Assembly: GCA_964477085.1 (NCBI GenBank)
Contig: CAYZDF010000015.1
Location: 1 to 51,145, forward strand
Length of the DNA: 51,145 bases
Origin: Dichloromethanomonas sp964477085
GTDB taxonomy: Bacteria > Bacillota > Desulfitobacteriia > Desulfitobacteriales > Syntrophobotulaceae
Direction: 5' to 3'
Shown: in pieces, positions 41,393 to 50,404 of the stretch
Layout: the number at the start of each line of letters is the position of its first letter
How positions within the stretch are numbered: position 1 is the first letter of the stretch
Position numbers and translations under genes: made by a program
Notes under the pieces: generated by a model
What the model was told of the DNA's origin: nothing
Databases searched by the model: none
Seen by the model: only the letters and a program-made list of their open reading frames with translations

Positions 41393-41740
41393 AGAAATGT
41401 TCTACCTTTCCAGCCATAATCCAGATAGTACTGATAGTCAAAAATAAACCAGTGTTCAGAACACAAAAAGAAATTGGGAGAATATCAAGTATATATTAAG
41501 TTATGTACCATTGGGAGTTTTTGGGACACGTTTCTGCCAGTAATTACATTTGTTTCTATTTTACATTCCTCCATATAATTAAAAGGACTGACTCAGAATA
41601 TAGGGAGATAGGAAACTCCCGAACCCACGATAATACATTAAATCCCCGACCATTAACAGGGATAATAACACATTCAGAGCAAACAAATACCAAAAACGGC
41701 TTCTTCCTTGGAGTATGTAGTAACAATACCAGCTCATAAC
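41393..41740. other. Intergenic region between azlD and the dehydratase operon
   Basis: I see no convincing gene in these 348 bp. A minus-strand frame of 62 codons (41556-41744) starts inside the azlD stop region without a ribosome site and is rejected. The promoter of the minus-strand dehydratase operon must lie here, but no good -35/-10 pair stands out. Confidence 0.3.
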
Positions 41741-42058
41741 TCAAAGCAACTTCAGAACCAACATTACCGATATCCCCAAGCCCAAGGTAGCTATAATATT
41801 CCGACTTTTATAAGCAACCACGGCAGCCACGATACCTGCAATCAGGTAGTGATTGTTAATACTAATATCCAAATAGCCTTGGGGTAAAAGTAAGGAAGGG
41901 ACAATTAATGCTGTCAGGATAGCAACTGGAACATATTTCAACCACCGGTTCAACCAGGATGGTACCCCGATAAAACGAAATAAAGCCAGCGCACCGATTC
42001 GAGTAAAGTAAGTAACGATGCCCATCCCAATGATAATAATGAGTATTTCACTGCGCAT
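41741..42058 (-). CDS. azlD: Branched-chain amino acid exporter small subunit (AzlD)
   Basis: This is a 105-residue membrane protein with four hydrophobic helices, starting MRSEILIIIIGMGIVTYFTR and containing a conserved arginine/proline pattern (GVPSWLNRWLKYVPVAIL), as in AzlD. It pairs with AzlC to export branched-chain amino acids or analogues. It overlaps the azlC stop by 11 bp on the same strand, so the two are coupled. The length is normal for the family. Confidence 0.88.
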   Translation of the reverse strand: MRSEILIIIIGMGIVTYFTRIGALALFRFIGVPSWLNRWLKYVPVAILTALIVPSLLLPQGYLDISINNHYLIAGIVAAVVAYKSRNIIATLGLGISVMLVLKLL

Positions 42059-42779
42059 TCTTGGTATCCCCCCCTAAGAAACCTCCGATTAAGCTGGCTA
42101 CAAGGCAGGCGATAATAATATACCACTTACCAGGTAAATACAAGGCGGCAGCAACCGCAGTCACTGCAGCAATACCGAAGACGATAAAATTGATACGGTC
42201 TTTAAGCAGGGGAATAAGCAGGACCAGAAAAGTTGCCGGCATGGCAAAATCAAGTCCCCAGGTTAAGGGATCGGAAATATAGCTGCCTAAAACCACTCCT
42301 ACTAATGTCGCCAGTACCCAAACGAAATAAAGCATGGTACTGACGATTAACTGATAAGTGACACTATATCGGGTTTTGTGAATACGGCTGATCGTCAGTG
42401 CATAGGATTCGTCTGTCATAAAGAAGGCCAGGAAGGCCTGAAGGGAAAACGGTAGTTTTGTCATGTAGGGGGCTAAGGAGGATCCCATTATTAGGTGTCG
42501 CAAATTAACCAGAAGGGTTGTCAGGATAATAATTCCCCAGCCCACAAGCCCAGCTTCCAGCATCGTAATACAAATGAATTGCGCAGCACCGGCAAATACC
42601 AGTACGGACATAAGGAAGGTTTCTAATCCAGACATTTGAGCCGTAAGGCCCATGATGCCACACGTGATTCCAAATGGTATGACCCCGAGCACCACGGGTG
42701 TACAATCACGAAGTGCTGCCCAAGCTTCTTCTGTTTTTTCATGTTTACCTAAGATTAGATTAGAGAGTTGCATCATCAT
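42048..42779 (-). CDS. azlC: Branched-chain amino acid exporter large subunit (AzlC)
   Basis: This is a 243-residue polytopic protein with AzlC marks: a start near CTPVVLGVIPFGITCGI, FAGAAQFICITMLEAG, NLRHLIMGSSLAPY and MTDESYALT. It is the main permease of the AzlCD exporter. Three ATGs in a row (42779, 42776, 42773) follow GGTGGTGG, so the exact start is uncertain by one or two codons; the in-frame TTG at 42794 is less likely. It is transcribed divergently from the MocR regulator gene, which probably controls it. Confidence 0.88.
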   Translation of the reverse strand: MMMQLSNLILGKHEKTEEAWAALRDCTPVVLGVIPFGITCGIMGLTAQMSGLETFLMSVLVFAGAAQFICITMLEAGLVGWGIIILTTLLVNLRHLIMGSSLAPYMTKLPFSLQAFLAFFMTDESYALTISRIHKTRYSVTYQLIVSTMLYFVWVLATLVGVVLGSYISDPLTWGLDFAMPATFLVLLIPLLKDRINFIVFGIAAVTAVAAALYLPGKWYIIIACLVASLIGGFLGGDTKNAQ

Positions 42780-42840
42780 TCCACCACCAACCAATATTCA
42801 ATATTTCTTCAATCTTAACCAGGACATGGAGCATTGTAAA

Positions 42841-42874
42841 TATCCAATTAGAGGTATATAATCAAATTTGGATA
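42841..42874 (+). promoter_or_regulatory. Inverted repeat around the -10 box between azlCD and the MocR gene
   Basis: TATCCAA (42841-42847) and TTGGATA (42868-42874) are perfect inverted arms 27 bp apart centre to centre. They flank a TATAAT -10 hexamer (42857-42862) of the MocR gene. The position suits autoregulation by the MocR protein and control of the divergent azlCD promoter. Confidence 0.55.
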
Positions 42875-42897
42875 CTAAACAAGGAGTGCATTGAAAA

Positions 42898-44409
42898 ATG
42901 GATATATCCAAATATCTTAATCGTTCAGAATTGGATGCTTCTGATAAACAACCCCTTTATTTACAAATAGCTTTACTTATTGCTCATCAAATCCAAAACC
43001 ACTCCATTCCCTCGGGCATAAAGCTCCCATCTGACCGTGAACTGGCGGGCCTTTTTGCCGTCAGCCGCACAACTGCGATCAATGCCTATAGTTATTTGGA
43101 GCAAAGGGGATTAGTATGGACTAAAGTAGGCAGCGGTACATATGTCACCCAAGCGCGGGATACGGAGTCCTTATCGGAGGTTCCGTGGCCACAACTATTT
43201 ACAGCCTATCCGCAAAATCCACTGAGTTCTATCCTGAGAGATCTGGTCTCTACCCCTGCACCTGGAACACTTTCCCTGGCAGCAGGTATGCCTGACCCGT
43301 CTTTCTATCCATTGGACACTTTTACTGAATTGCATAACCATCATATCGCCAAGGTTGACCCTGCTGATTTTGGACATATTCCTACCGAAGGGTACCAGCC
43401 CTTAAGAGGGACAATTGCCTCCATGTTAAATGAGAAGGGGATATCTGCTTTACCGGACAATATCCTGACACTCTCGGGATCTCAGCAGGGATTGTATCTG
43501 CTGAGTAAGGTATTGTTGGAGCCAGGTGACTATGTTGTCATGGAAGCACCGACCTTTATTGGAGCTATTCAGGTTTTCCAGGCCACAGGGGCAAGAATTT
43601 TAAGTCTGCCTTGCAAGGAAAAACTATCAATAGAGCTGTTGGAAGACTATCTGATTCGCTATCGGCCCAAATTGTTATATATTCTGCCGACCTATCAGAA
43701 TCCTACCGGCAGAGTGATGCCTGTAGACGAACGCCAGGATTTGATCAAACTTGCCCAACGGCACCGCCTGGTGATTATTGAAGATGATCCTTATTGCGAC
43801 TTGTTTTATAGTCAACGGCCACCGCAAGCACTTAAAGCGTTAGATTCCTATGGTGGAGTGGTTTATCTCGGGACGTTCTCCAAAATTCTGTTTCCAGGAT
43901 TACGGACAGGATATCTGGCAGGACCAGCCGTGTTAATCAATAGGCTTGCTCAGGAAAAACAGTATATTGATCTGCATAGCAACAACATTGCTCAATGGCT
44001 ATTGTCCAAATATTTAGATGAAGGGAAACTCTCAGAGCATCTCACCACCGTACGCAGAGAATATAAAAAACGTCGTGATACTATGGCTAAAGAACTTCAG
44101 CGCTTGTGTGCCAATGAAATTGAATTTACCATACCAGAGGGTGGATTTTACTTCTGGTGTAAGTTAAAACACACCGGAACTTCCCAGCGACTCCTCCAAG
44201 AAGCTACCAAAAATGGAATTTCTTTTGTACCGGGTGGGGCTTTCCATACTGTACCCACTCTTGATAAAGAGTTTCGTCTTTGTTTTACGACTCTTAGTGA
44301 AGCAAGTCTGATAGAAGGGGTACAACGCTTAGCCAAAACGCTGGGACAATTAAGCAAAAAGAATTTAGAAAAGGATATAACACCCCACTTGGTAAGACCA
44401 ATTATTTAA
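42898..44409 (+). CDS. MocR/GntR family regulator with aminotransferase domain
   Basis: This is a 503-residue chimeric regulator. The N-terminal GntR winged helix spans about residues 18-85 (LPSDRELAGLFAVSRTTAIN, GSGTYVTQ). The rest is a fold-type I aminotransferase-like domain with IEDDPYCDLFY and GTFSKILFPGLRTGYLAGP; the lysine in TFSK should bind PLP. LPTYQNPTGRVMP is the substrate/cofactor loop. MocR proteins usually sense PLP, amino acids or derivatives rather than catalyse. AAGGAG precedes the ATG. The divergent azlCD pair and the inverted repeat between them suggest it governs branched-chain amino acid export. Confidence 0.9.
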   Translation: MDISKYLNRSELDASDKQPLYLQIALLIAHQIQNHSIPSGIKLPSDRELAGLFAVSRTTAINAYSYLEQRGLVWTKVGSGTYVTQARDTESLSEVPWPQLFTAYPQNPLSSILRDLVSTPAPGTLSLAAGMPDPSFYPLDTFTELHNHHIAKVDPADFGHIPTEGYQPLRGTIASMLNEKGISALPDNILTLSGSQQGLYLLSKVLLEPGDYVVMEAPTFIGAIQVFQATGARILSLPCKEKLSIELLEDYLIRYRPKLLYILPTYQNPTGRVMPVDERQDLIKLAQRHRLVIIEDDPYCDLFYSQRPPQALKALDSYGGVVYLGTFSKILFPGLRTGYLAGPAVLINRLAQEKQYIDLHSNNIAQWLLSKYLDEGKLSEHLTTVRREYKKRRDTMAKELQRLCANEIEFTIPEGGFYFWCKLKHTGTSQRLLQEATKNGISFVPGGAFHTVPTLDKEFRLCFTTLSEASLIEGVQRLAKTLGQLSKKNLEKDITPHLVRPII

Positions 44410-44499
44410 TAGTGAATAAACATACAGTTTTCTTTTATATGATTTAGTGGCTTTACTTTTATCGTTTCTTCCATTACAATTCAATTAAACTAAATATAA

Positions 44500-44752
44500 T
44501 TAAGCGATGATAGGAAGAAGTAGGTCAGATTACGTGGTTTTAGAGAGCATCCGGTTGGTGAGAGGGTGCGGACGCACTGATTCGAATACATCCAGGAGCT
44601 GTTGCCTGAATTAATAGTAGGGTTTGACGGGTATGCCCGATACAGCATAAGAGTGTGTTTACACTCAATGAGGGGAATTCTGTGAAGGATTCCTAAGTCA
44701 GAGGTGGTACCGCAATTATTGCCCTCTGTTCCAATTGGAGCAGGGGGCTTTT
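44500..44752 (+). promoter_or_regulatory. Tyrosine T-box riboswitch leader
   Basis: The conserved T-box AGAGGTGGTACCGC is at 44700-44713. Stem I has GGTTGGTGAGAG-type elements around 44553-44564 and an internal loop with GAATACATCC whose TAC (44587-44589) is the tyrosine specifier codon. The terminator pairs GCCCTCTG (44721-44728) with CAGGGGGC (44741-44748), followed by TTTTATT. Uncharged tRNA-Tyr would stabilise the antiterminator and turn on the tyrS gene just downstream. Confidence 0.93.
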
Positions 44753-44782
44753 ATTATCAAATAACTTAAGGGGTTGTTACGA

Positions 44783-46006
44783 ATGAAAATTTATGATGAA
44801 TTAGTAGCCCGGGGACTCATAGCTCAGGTTACTGACGAAGAGGAAATTAAAGAACTTATAAATAATGGGAAAGCAACGTTTTATATTGGCTTTGATCCGA
44901 CGGCTGATTCTCTGCATGTAGGTCATTTTATGGCACTTTGTCTGATGAAACGCTTACAAATGGCTGGCAATAAGCCTGTAGTCCTTATAGGTGGTGGAAC
45001 TGCTTATGTCGGCGATCCATCTGGCAGAACTGACATGCGTTCCATGATGACAGCTGAAATAATAGAGCTTAACTCTGAATGTTTCAAGAAACAAATGGAA
45101 AGATTCATTGAATTCGGTGATGATAAGGCTGTCATGGTGAATAACGCAGACTGGCTACTAAAGCTCAATTACATTGAATTACTGCGCGAAGTAGGACCTC
45201 ATTTTTCTGTTAATAATATGCTGCGTGCCGATTGTTATAAGCAGAGAATGGAAAAGGGCCTGTCTTTCTTGGAGTTTAACTACATGATCATGCAATCCTA
45301 TGACTTCTATTATCTGTTTCAGAATTATGGCTGCAATATGCAGTTTGGTGGCGATGATCAGTGGTCGAATATGCTGGGGGGCACCGAACTCATACGGCGA
45401 AAATTGGGCCAAGACGCCTATGCCATGACCATAACCTTACTCTTAAACTCCGAAGGGAATAAGATGGGAAAAACAGCTAGCGGTGCTGTCTGGCTTGACC
45501 CCAAAAAAACCTCTCCCTTTGAATTCTATCAATATTGGCGAAATATTGATGACGCTGATGTTCTCAAGTGTATTCGGATGCTCACCTTCTTGCCACTTGA
45601 TGAAATTGCCAAGATGGACAAATGGGAGGGAAGTCAGCTCAACGAAGCCAAAGAAATATTGGCCTATGAACTGACGAAGTTGGTTCACGGTGAAGAAGAA
45701 GCGGAGAAAGCAAAGAAGGCTTCCCATGCTCTGTTTGGACAAGGTACAGACGATTCTAACATGCCAACTTCCGAAATCACTACTGAGCAACTTAAAGATG
45801 GAGTTATTAACATCGTAGAGTTAATGGTTGCGTGTGGTTTAACCCCGTCAAAGAATGAAGCAAGACGTCTGATTCAACAGGGTGGGGTCTTCATTAATGA
45901 TGCTAAGGTTGAGTCTATAGAAGACGTTATTACTTCAGAACAATTAAAAGCGGGTGTTAAAATACGAAAAGGAAAGAAAACTTACCATAAGGCTATGATA
46001 AAGTAA
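44783..46006 (+). CDS. tyrS: Tyrosyl-tRNA synthetase
   Basis: This is a 407-residue class I aminoacyl-tRNA synthetase that charges tRNA-Tyr. The HIGH-type motif is HVGH (residues 45-48, in ADSLHVGHFMA), the KMSKS-type motif is KMGKT (GNKMGKTASG), and a C-terminal S4 RNA-binding domain follows residue 340 (LTPSKNEARRLIQQGGVFIN). ATG 44783 follows TAAGGGG; an in-frame TTG at 44774 overlaps that site. It is preceded by a complete tyrosine T-box leader with specifier TAC, so it is induced by tyrosine starvation. Confidence 0.95.
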   Translation: MKIYDELVARGLIAQVTDEEEIKELINNGKATFYIGFDPTADSLHVGHFMALCLMKRLQMAGNKPVVLIGGGTAYVGDPSGRTDMRSMMTAEIIELNSECFKKQMERFIEFGDDKAVMVNNADWLLKLNYIELLREVGPHFSVNNMLRADCYKQRMEKGLSFLEFNYMIMQSYDFYYLFQNYGCNMQFGGDDQWSNMLGGTELIRRKLGQDAYAMTITLLLNSEGNKMGKTASGAVWLDPKKTSPFEFYQYWRNIDDADVLKCIRMLTFLPLDEIAKMDKWEGSQLNEAKEILAYELTKLVHGEEEAEKAKKASHALFGQGTDDSNMPTSEITTEQLKDGVINIVELMVACGLTPSKNEARRLIQQGGVFINDAKVESIEDVITSEQLKAGVKIRKGKKTYHKAMIK

Positions 46007-46130
46007 AGGATAATGTCGTTTCTATTTCTTCATAAATTGACTTTAATATTATGGAGAAGAAAATGGCTCTTTATGAAAACAAGCAGTTTGATGTATGATA
46101 AATAGGGAATACATTGATGGAGGAATAGAA

Positions 46131-47054
46131 ATGATGAGCCATACCGAAAAGGTTGCGAACTACATTCAAATGAACTTAGCGCAAACCGTTTATTATTTAA
46201 ATGAAGATATGAAAAAGCATACAACGTTTAAAACTGGAGGAAATGCGGATTTATTAGTTGAACCAGGAAATATAACCGAACTTAAAAAACTAATGAACTT
46301 CATATCAAAGGATAATATCCCATATGTTATTATCGGTCAGGGAAGCAATATTATCGTTAGTGATAAGGGTCTAAGGCAAGTAATGATCAAAATTGGTAAG
46401 CGTTTAAGCGGGTGTAAGATTGAAAATGAGAAACTTGAAGCCGAAGCAGGGGCATTACTCGCCGATGTTGCCAAAGAGGCCCAAGAAAATAGCTTATCAG
46501 GATTGGAATTTGTGTATGGGATACCTGGAACCATTGGCGGTGGAGTGTTCATGAATGCTGGAGCATACGGGGGAGAAATCAAAGACGTTTTACAAGAAGT
46601 TCTGGTCTTAAACAGTGATGGAGAAATACTAATTCGCAAAATTAATGAGCTGGAGCTTGGATATCGAACCAGTATCATGCAAACGAACGGGGATATTATT
46701 TTACGAGCAACCTTTAACCTGACAAAAGGTGATAGAGACGAAATAAAGAAGACAATGGATGAATTCAATCGTAAACGGGAACAAACCCAACCACTGGAAT
46801 TTCCGAGTGCAGGCAGTATCTTCAAAAGACCTGCAGGACATTTTACCGGAAAGCTGATTGAAGAATCAAACCTGAAGGGGTATCAGATCGGTGGGGCACA
46901 AGTTTCAATGAAACATGCAGGTTTTATTGTTAATACTGGTAATGCTACCACGAACGATATTATTAAACTGATTAAACACATTCAGCATGAAGTAAAAAGT
47001 CGTTTTGATGTTGACCTTGAAACAGAAGTGAGATTTATCGGTGAGCTTGAGTAG
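46131..47054 (+). CDS. murB: UDP-N-acetylmuramate dehydrogenase (MurB)
   Basis: This is a 307-residue FAD enzyme that reduces UDP-GlcNAc-enolpyruvate to UDP-MurNAc in the cytoplasm, the second committed step of peptidoglycan synthesis. Family motifs are TTFKTGGNADLLVEP, IGQGSNIIVSD, the FAD loop PGTIGGGVFMNAGAYGGEI and FPSAGSIFKRP with the active-site serine. The C-terminus ends in LETEVRFIGE, as in type IIB MurB. The start is ATG 46131 (or 46134) after GGAGG; an ATG at 46095 has no ribosome site. It is followed by a strong bidirectional terminator. Confidence 0.95.
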   Translation: MMSHTEKVANYIQMNLAQTVYYLNEDMKKHTTFKTGGNADLLVEPGNITELKKLMNFISKDNIPYVIIGQGSNIIVSDKGLRQVMIKIGKRLSGCKIENEKLEAEAGALLADVAKEAQENSLSGLEFVYGIPGTIGGGVFMNAGAYGGEIKDVLQEVLVLNSDGEILIRKINELELGYRTSIMQTNGDIILRATFNLTKGDRDEIKKTMDEFNRKREQTQPLEFPSAGSIFKRPAGHFTGKLIEESNLKGYQIGGAQVSMKHAGFIVNTGNATTNDIIKLIKHIQHEVKSRFDVDLETEVRFIGELE

Positions 47055-47115
47055 TTATCACTCATCTACTCTTTTATGTCAAATGGATTCGTTCTGTTTT
47101 CTAAACATACGAAAT

Positions 47116-47155
47116 AAAGCCCTTTGGACGCAGGTTGTCCAAAGGGCTTTTTCTT
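47116..47155. terminator. Bidirectional terminator between murB and the phosphoesterase gene
   Basis: AAAGCCCTTTGGAC (47116-47129) pairs perfectly over 14 bp with GTCCAAAGGGCTTT (47137-47150). A T-run follows on the plus strand. It lies between the stops of two convergent genes, and the symmetric arms suit both directions. Confidence 0.95.
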
Positions 47156-48052
47156 CTATCCTGCTTGAGAATAATCCATTAGACATCTTGGTCCTGCCAG
47201 TACTTCTCTTCCAACATACAATGTGCCATCTTCTTTTGTTTTAACACACCACTTGATGAGTGAAATCATCCCATGGGTAATTTCAATTCCAGTGATACAG
47301 CGAGGATGTACGCTGCTTCCATCATTAAAATAGGGAGGTTCACCAACCTCAGGAAACATAGGCCGATGGGTATGTCCTGTAATAAGCATAGTTTTTTGTT
47401 GTCTTACCCAGTCGATAAGCTTTTTTTCAACATTCTCTTTTTTGGTATAATTCTTTGCTGTACTTGTTGGATCATTGACCCCGAATATTTCAAGGGGTCT
47501 CCATAAATATCGAACTAAGAATCTTGCAAATTTCCAAAGATCGTAGTCGAGAAAACTAACTTGATGACCATGCATGAGAAAAATTTGTTGCGCTGTAACC
47601 TTATGAAGCAAAACTAATCCCTCATGAACCTTGATATTTTCAAATAATGGAAGATAAATCTTCTGTCGTTGACTGTAGTATTGATACAGGTTTTCTCTTA
47701 CAAATTTATCATCTTTATAAACCATATCATGATTGCCATAGATCAAGTAGAATCTACCTTCATTATGAAACTGAGAAAGCAGCTTAAAAACATGGCCATG
47801 GATCTGTATTATATCGTACAGTTTTTTGTTCTGCCAGAGTTCATCACCATCACCGATCTCAATATAAGTATAATTTTCTTTATAGTAGTGATTTAAGGCA
47901 ACAAAATATAAATTCTGATTATTAGCGAAATTATCTGCCCAGGTTCCATCACCCCTGTGTATATCGCTCATTAGAATAAACTTAGAAGAGTCGTCAAAGG
48001 GAATCCTTTCAGCCGTATTAAATACTTTAGAAATCCGTTTTAAGGTATCCAT
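47156..48052 (-). CDS. Calcineurin-like metallophosphoesterase
   Basis: This is a 298-residue cytoplasmic phosphoesterase with the five metal-binding blocks in order: MSDIHRGDG (about residues 28-36), EIGDGDELW, YGNHDMVY, MHGHQVSF and TGHTHRPMF. It lacks a signal peptide or extra domain. Substrates of such enzymes range from phosphoproteins to nucleotides, and no clue to its own appears in the neighbourhood. GGAGAGG precedes the ATG. It is a single gene, convergent with murB. Confidence 0.88.
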   Translation of the reverse strand: MDTLKRISKVFNTAERIPFDDSSKFILMSDIHRGDGTWADNFANNQNLYFVALNHYYKENYTYIEIGDGDELWQNKKLYDIIQIHGHVFKLLSQFHNEGRFYLIYGNHDMVYKDDKFVRENLYQYYSQRQKIYLPLFENIKVHEGLVLLHKVTAQQIFLMHGHQVSFLDYDLWKFARFLVRYLWRPLEIFGVNDPTSTAKNYTKKENVEKKLIDWVRQQKTMLITGHTHRPMFPEVGEPPYFNDGSSVHPRCITGIEITHGMISLIKWCVKTKEDGTLYVGREVLAGPRCLMDYSQAG

Positions 48053-48198
48053 GTATTATCCTCTCCATAACTAAACACGATTCTATTTTCGTTTATCAAT
48101 CGTGGTCTATATTATGAAGATGAATATAAATTTGTTAAGCAAAGATTAACTCCCTACCGCAATATCTACGGTGCGATCACCGGTCGGGATGCGTTGAC

Positions 48199-49068
48199 TC
48201 ATCCGTTCATCCGATGATAAAACTCTTTGGGTGTAAGCCCATATTCAGCTTTAAATGCACGGAAGAAGTTAGAATAATCGTTAAAACCGCATCGGCTGTA
48301 TACGTCGATAACCGGCATGTTCTCAAGTAGGTATTGTTTGGCTAGAATCAGACGTTTTTGCAGAATATACCGATGGATTGTTGTTCCCGTATATTTTTTA
48401 AATTCTCGCATTAAGTGAAATTTACTAAGATAGAACTTGGATGCGAGGCAATCCAGGTTTAATTCATTAGATAAGTTATTAGAGATATAATCAAGCACTG
48501 GTTGAATATTATCATTGGTCATAATATCTGTATTATTATTTGTTGATATGGAAAGTCCTGAATAGCGGTTAAGAGTGATCAGGATCTGAATAATAAAGGC
48601 CTTGTATAATAAATCACTACCAAAACCAAAATCATTAGTTGCTTCGAGCAACTTAAATAATTCAAATTTAATTTCTGTGCTTAATTCCGGGTCTAAGCGA
48701 AGCAAGTTTCTATGGCCGGGCTGTGCGAGGTCAAAGCATTGGGCTAAATTGGTTGTAACAGTGCTAACTTCTTTTAGAAAATGGGAATTAATCCATAATA
48801 CGATGCGTTCATAAACTTCCGATTCGGAATTAATAAAAGGTTGATGCAATTCGTTGGGGCCAATGAGCAGAATATCATTAGGACGAAGGGTATAGGATTT
48901 TCCTTCAATATAATAGGTTACTTTGCCGGAAATAAAGAAAAAAATTTCATAAAAATCATGATGATGAAGATCAACATTTTCTAAATGTTGATCTTGATAA
49001 TGATAGATTTCATATTCGCCTTTGACCATATGCTGACGTTTTTGATAATCCTGGATTACTATTTTCAT
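48199..49068 (-). CDS. AraC family regulator with cupin sensor domain
   Basis: This is a 289-residue regulator. The N-terminal cupin domain (about residues 20-150) contains HHHDFYEIFFFISGK and LLIGPNELHQP. The C-terminal AraC domain has two helix-turn-helix motifs: LDCLASKFYLSKFHLMREFK and VIDVYSRCGFNDYSNFFRAF, ending in GLTPKEFYHR. AraC-cupin proteins usually sense a sugar or sugar acid. It is divergent from uxuA, so mannonate or glucuronate pathway intermediates are the likely signal. ATG 49068 is preferred because AAGGTG lies 6 bases upstream; the in-frame GTG at 49077 is inside that site. Confidence 0.9.
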   Translation of the reverse strand: MKIVIQDYQKRQHMVKGEYEIYHYQDQHLENVDLHHHDFYEIFFFISGKVTYYIEGKSYTLRPNDILLIGPNELHQPFINSESEVYERIVLWINSHFLKEVSTVTTNLAQCFDLAQPGHRNLLRLDPELSTEIKFELFKLLEATNDFGFGSDLLYKAFIIQILITLNRYSGLSISTNNNTDIMTNDNIQPVLDYISNNLSNELNLDCLASKFYLSKFHLMREFKKYTGTTIHRYILQKRLILAKQYLLENMPVIDVYSRCGFNDYSNFFRAFKAEYGLTPKEFYHRMNG

Positions 49069-49157
49069 ACTTATCACCTTTTTATTTTAATAAAGTTTAA
49101 TGTATTACGTTAATCTAAGAAGCTTATTCAAGTGTTTACCTATTTAGATTCTATACA

Positions 49158-49258
49158 ATTGCACAAATAGGTTAAGCTAATTATAACATTGATACATAGA
49201 ATTAACAGCAATATATGCAAGTTATATAGCAATAATAAGCATTTTTATTGCACAAATA
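49158..49258. promoter_or_regulatory. Paired 12-bp direct repeats in the AraC-uxuA divergent region
   Basis: ATTGCACAAATA is repeated exactly at 49158-49169 and 49247-49258, 89 bp apart. AraC-type activators commonly use spaced direct repeats, so these are candidate sites for the divergent AraC-cupin protein. No strong -35 box is seen before uxuA, in keeping with activator dependence. Confidence 0.5.
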
Positions 49259-49327
49259 TTAATTATAATAAAATAAACGCAAAAGAACTTCATAAAAATT
49301 TATTCAAAACGTTAATGAGGTGGCATC

Positions 49328-50404
49328 ATGAAATTATCATTTCGATGGTATGGGCAAACTGATCCGATAAAACTAGAGTATATTCGCCAGATTCCGAATA
49401 TGCAAAGCATTGTTTCTGCCGTTTACGATGTTCCGGTTGGGGAGGTGTGGAGTCGTAAAAGCATTTCCACATTAAAAGAAATGGTAGAGGAAAAGGGGCT
49501 TTTATTCGATGTTATTGAAAGCGTACCTGTCCATGAGGACGTTAAGCTAGGTCTTCCAAAACGGGATTTGTATATTGAAAACTACAAGGAAAACATTCGG
49601 AGACTTAGTGAATTTGGCATAAAGTGTATCTGTTATAATTTTATGCCAGTTTTTGATTGGACGCGTACCAAGCTTGATAAAGAATTGTCAGATGGATCAA
49701 CCGCTCTTGTTTATTATGCAGACCAGATTAAGAAGATGGATCCTCTTACAGGTGAATTATCCCTGCCAGGATGGGATGCCAGCTATAAAAAAGAAGATTT
49801 AAAGCTTCTTTTTGAGCAATATGCCGAACTCAATGAAGAAATGTTATGGGAGAACCTTGAGTATTTTCTGAAAGAAATCATTCCAGTCGCTGAGGAGGCC
49901 CACGTCAAAATGGCCATCCACCCGGATGACCCGCCATGGAATATATTTGGCTTGCCTCGAATTATTACCTGCGAAGAAAATCTTGACCGTTTCCTTAAAC
50001 TCATGGATAGCCCTTACAATGGTTTGACTTTTTGCACAGGTTCGCTCGGTTGTTCAAAACTTAATGATATCTATGCAATGATTGAGAAATACAGTGCACA
50101 AGGCAGAATTCACTTCATGCATGTTCGTAATATAAGAATTCTTGATGATGGTGGCTTCGAAGAAAGTGCACATTATTCAAATTACGGTTCCTTGGATATC
50201 GTAAAGATTCTGTTCATTCTCCATAAGAATCACTTTGAAGGTTTTTTAAGACCTGACCACGGTCGTATGATCTGGGGTGAAACGGGTAAGCCGGGGTATG
50301 GTTTGTATGACCGGGCACTTGGTGCCAGTTATATCACCGGGATCTGGGAGACTCTTGAAAAAATACGAGGAGGAATATCTAATGAAAATCCCTTTGGATA
50401 TTAA
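49328..50404 (+). CDS. uxuA: Mannonate dehydratase
   Basis: This is a 358-residue cytoplasmic enzyme that dehydrates D-mannonate to 2-keto-3-deoxygluconate in glucuronate catabolism. It starts MKLSFRWYGQTDPIKLEYIR, as UxuA does. It has YNFMPVFDWTRT, the metal-ligand histidine in MAIHPDDPPW, the cysteine in TFCTGSLG, the histidine in FMHVRNI and the final LRPDHGRMIWGE. GAGGTGGC precedes the ATG. The SDR gene overlaps its end by 23 bp, so the pair is translationally coupled. The divergent AraC regulator is the likely controller. Confidence 0.95.
   Translation: MKLSFRWYGQTDPIKLEYIRQIPNMQSIVSAVYDVPVGEVWSRKSISTLKEMVEEKGLLFDVIESVPVHEDVKLGLPKRDLYIENYKENIRRLSEFGIKCICYNFMPVFDWTRTKLDKELSDGSTALVYYADQIKKMDPLTGELSLPGWDASYKKEDLKLLFEQYAELNEEMLWENLEYFLKEIIPVAEEAHVKMAIHPDDPPWNIFGLPRIITCEENLDRFLKLMDSPYNGLTFCTGSLGCSKLNDIYAMIEKYSAQGRIHFMHVRNIRILDDGGFEESAHYSNYGSLDIVKILFILHKNHFEGFLRPDHGRMIWGETGKPGYGLYDRALGASYITGIWETLEKIRGGISNENPFGY

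Noticed and set aside
41556..41744. 62-codon minus-strand ORF after azlD
   Set aside because: It begins at the azlD stop, has no ribosome site and no recognisable domain.
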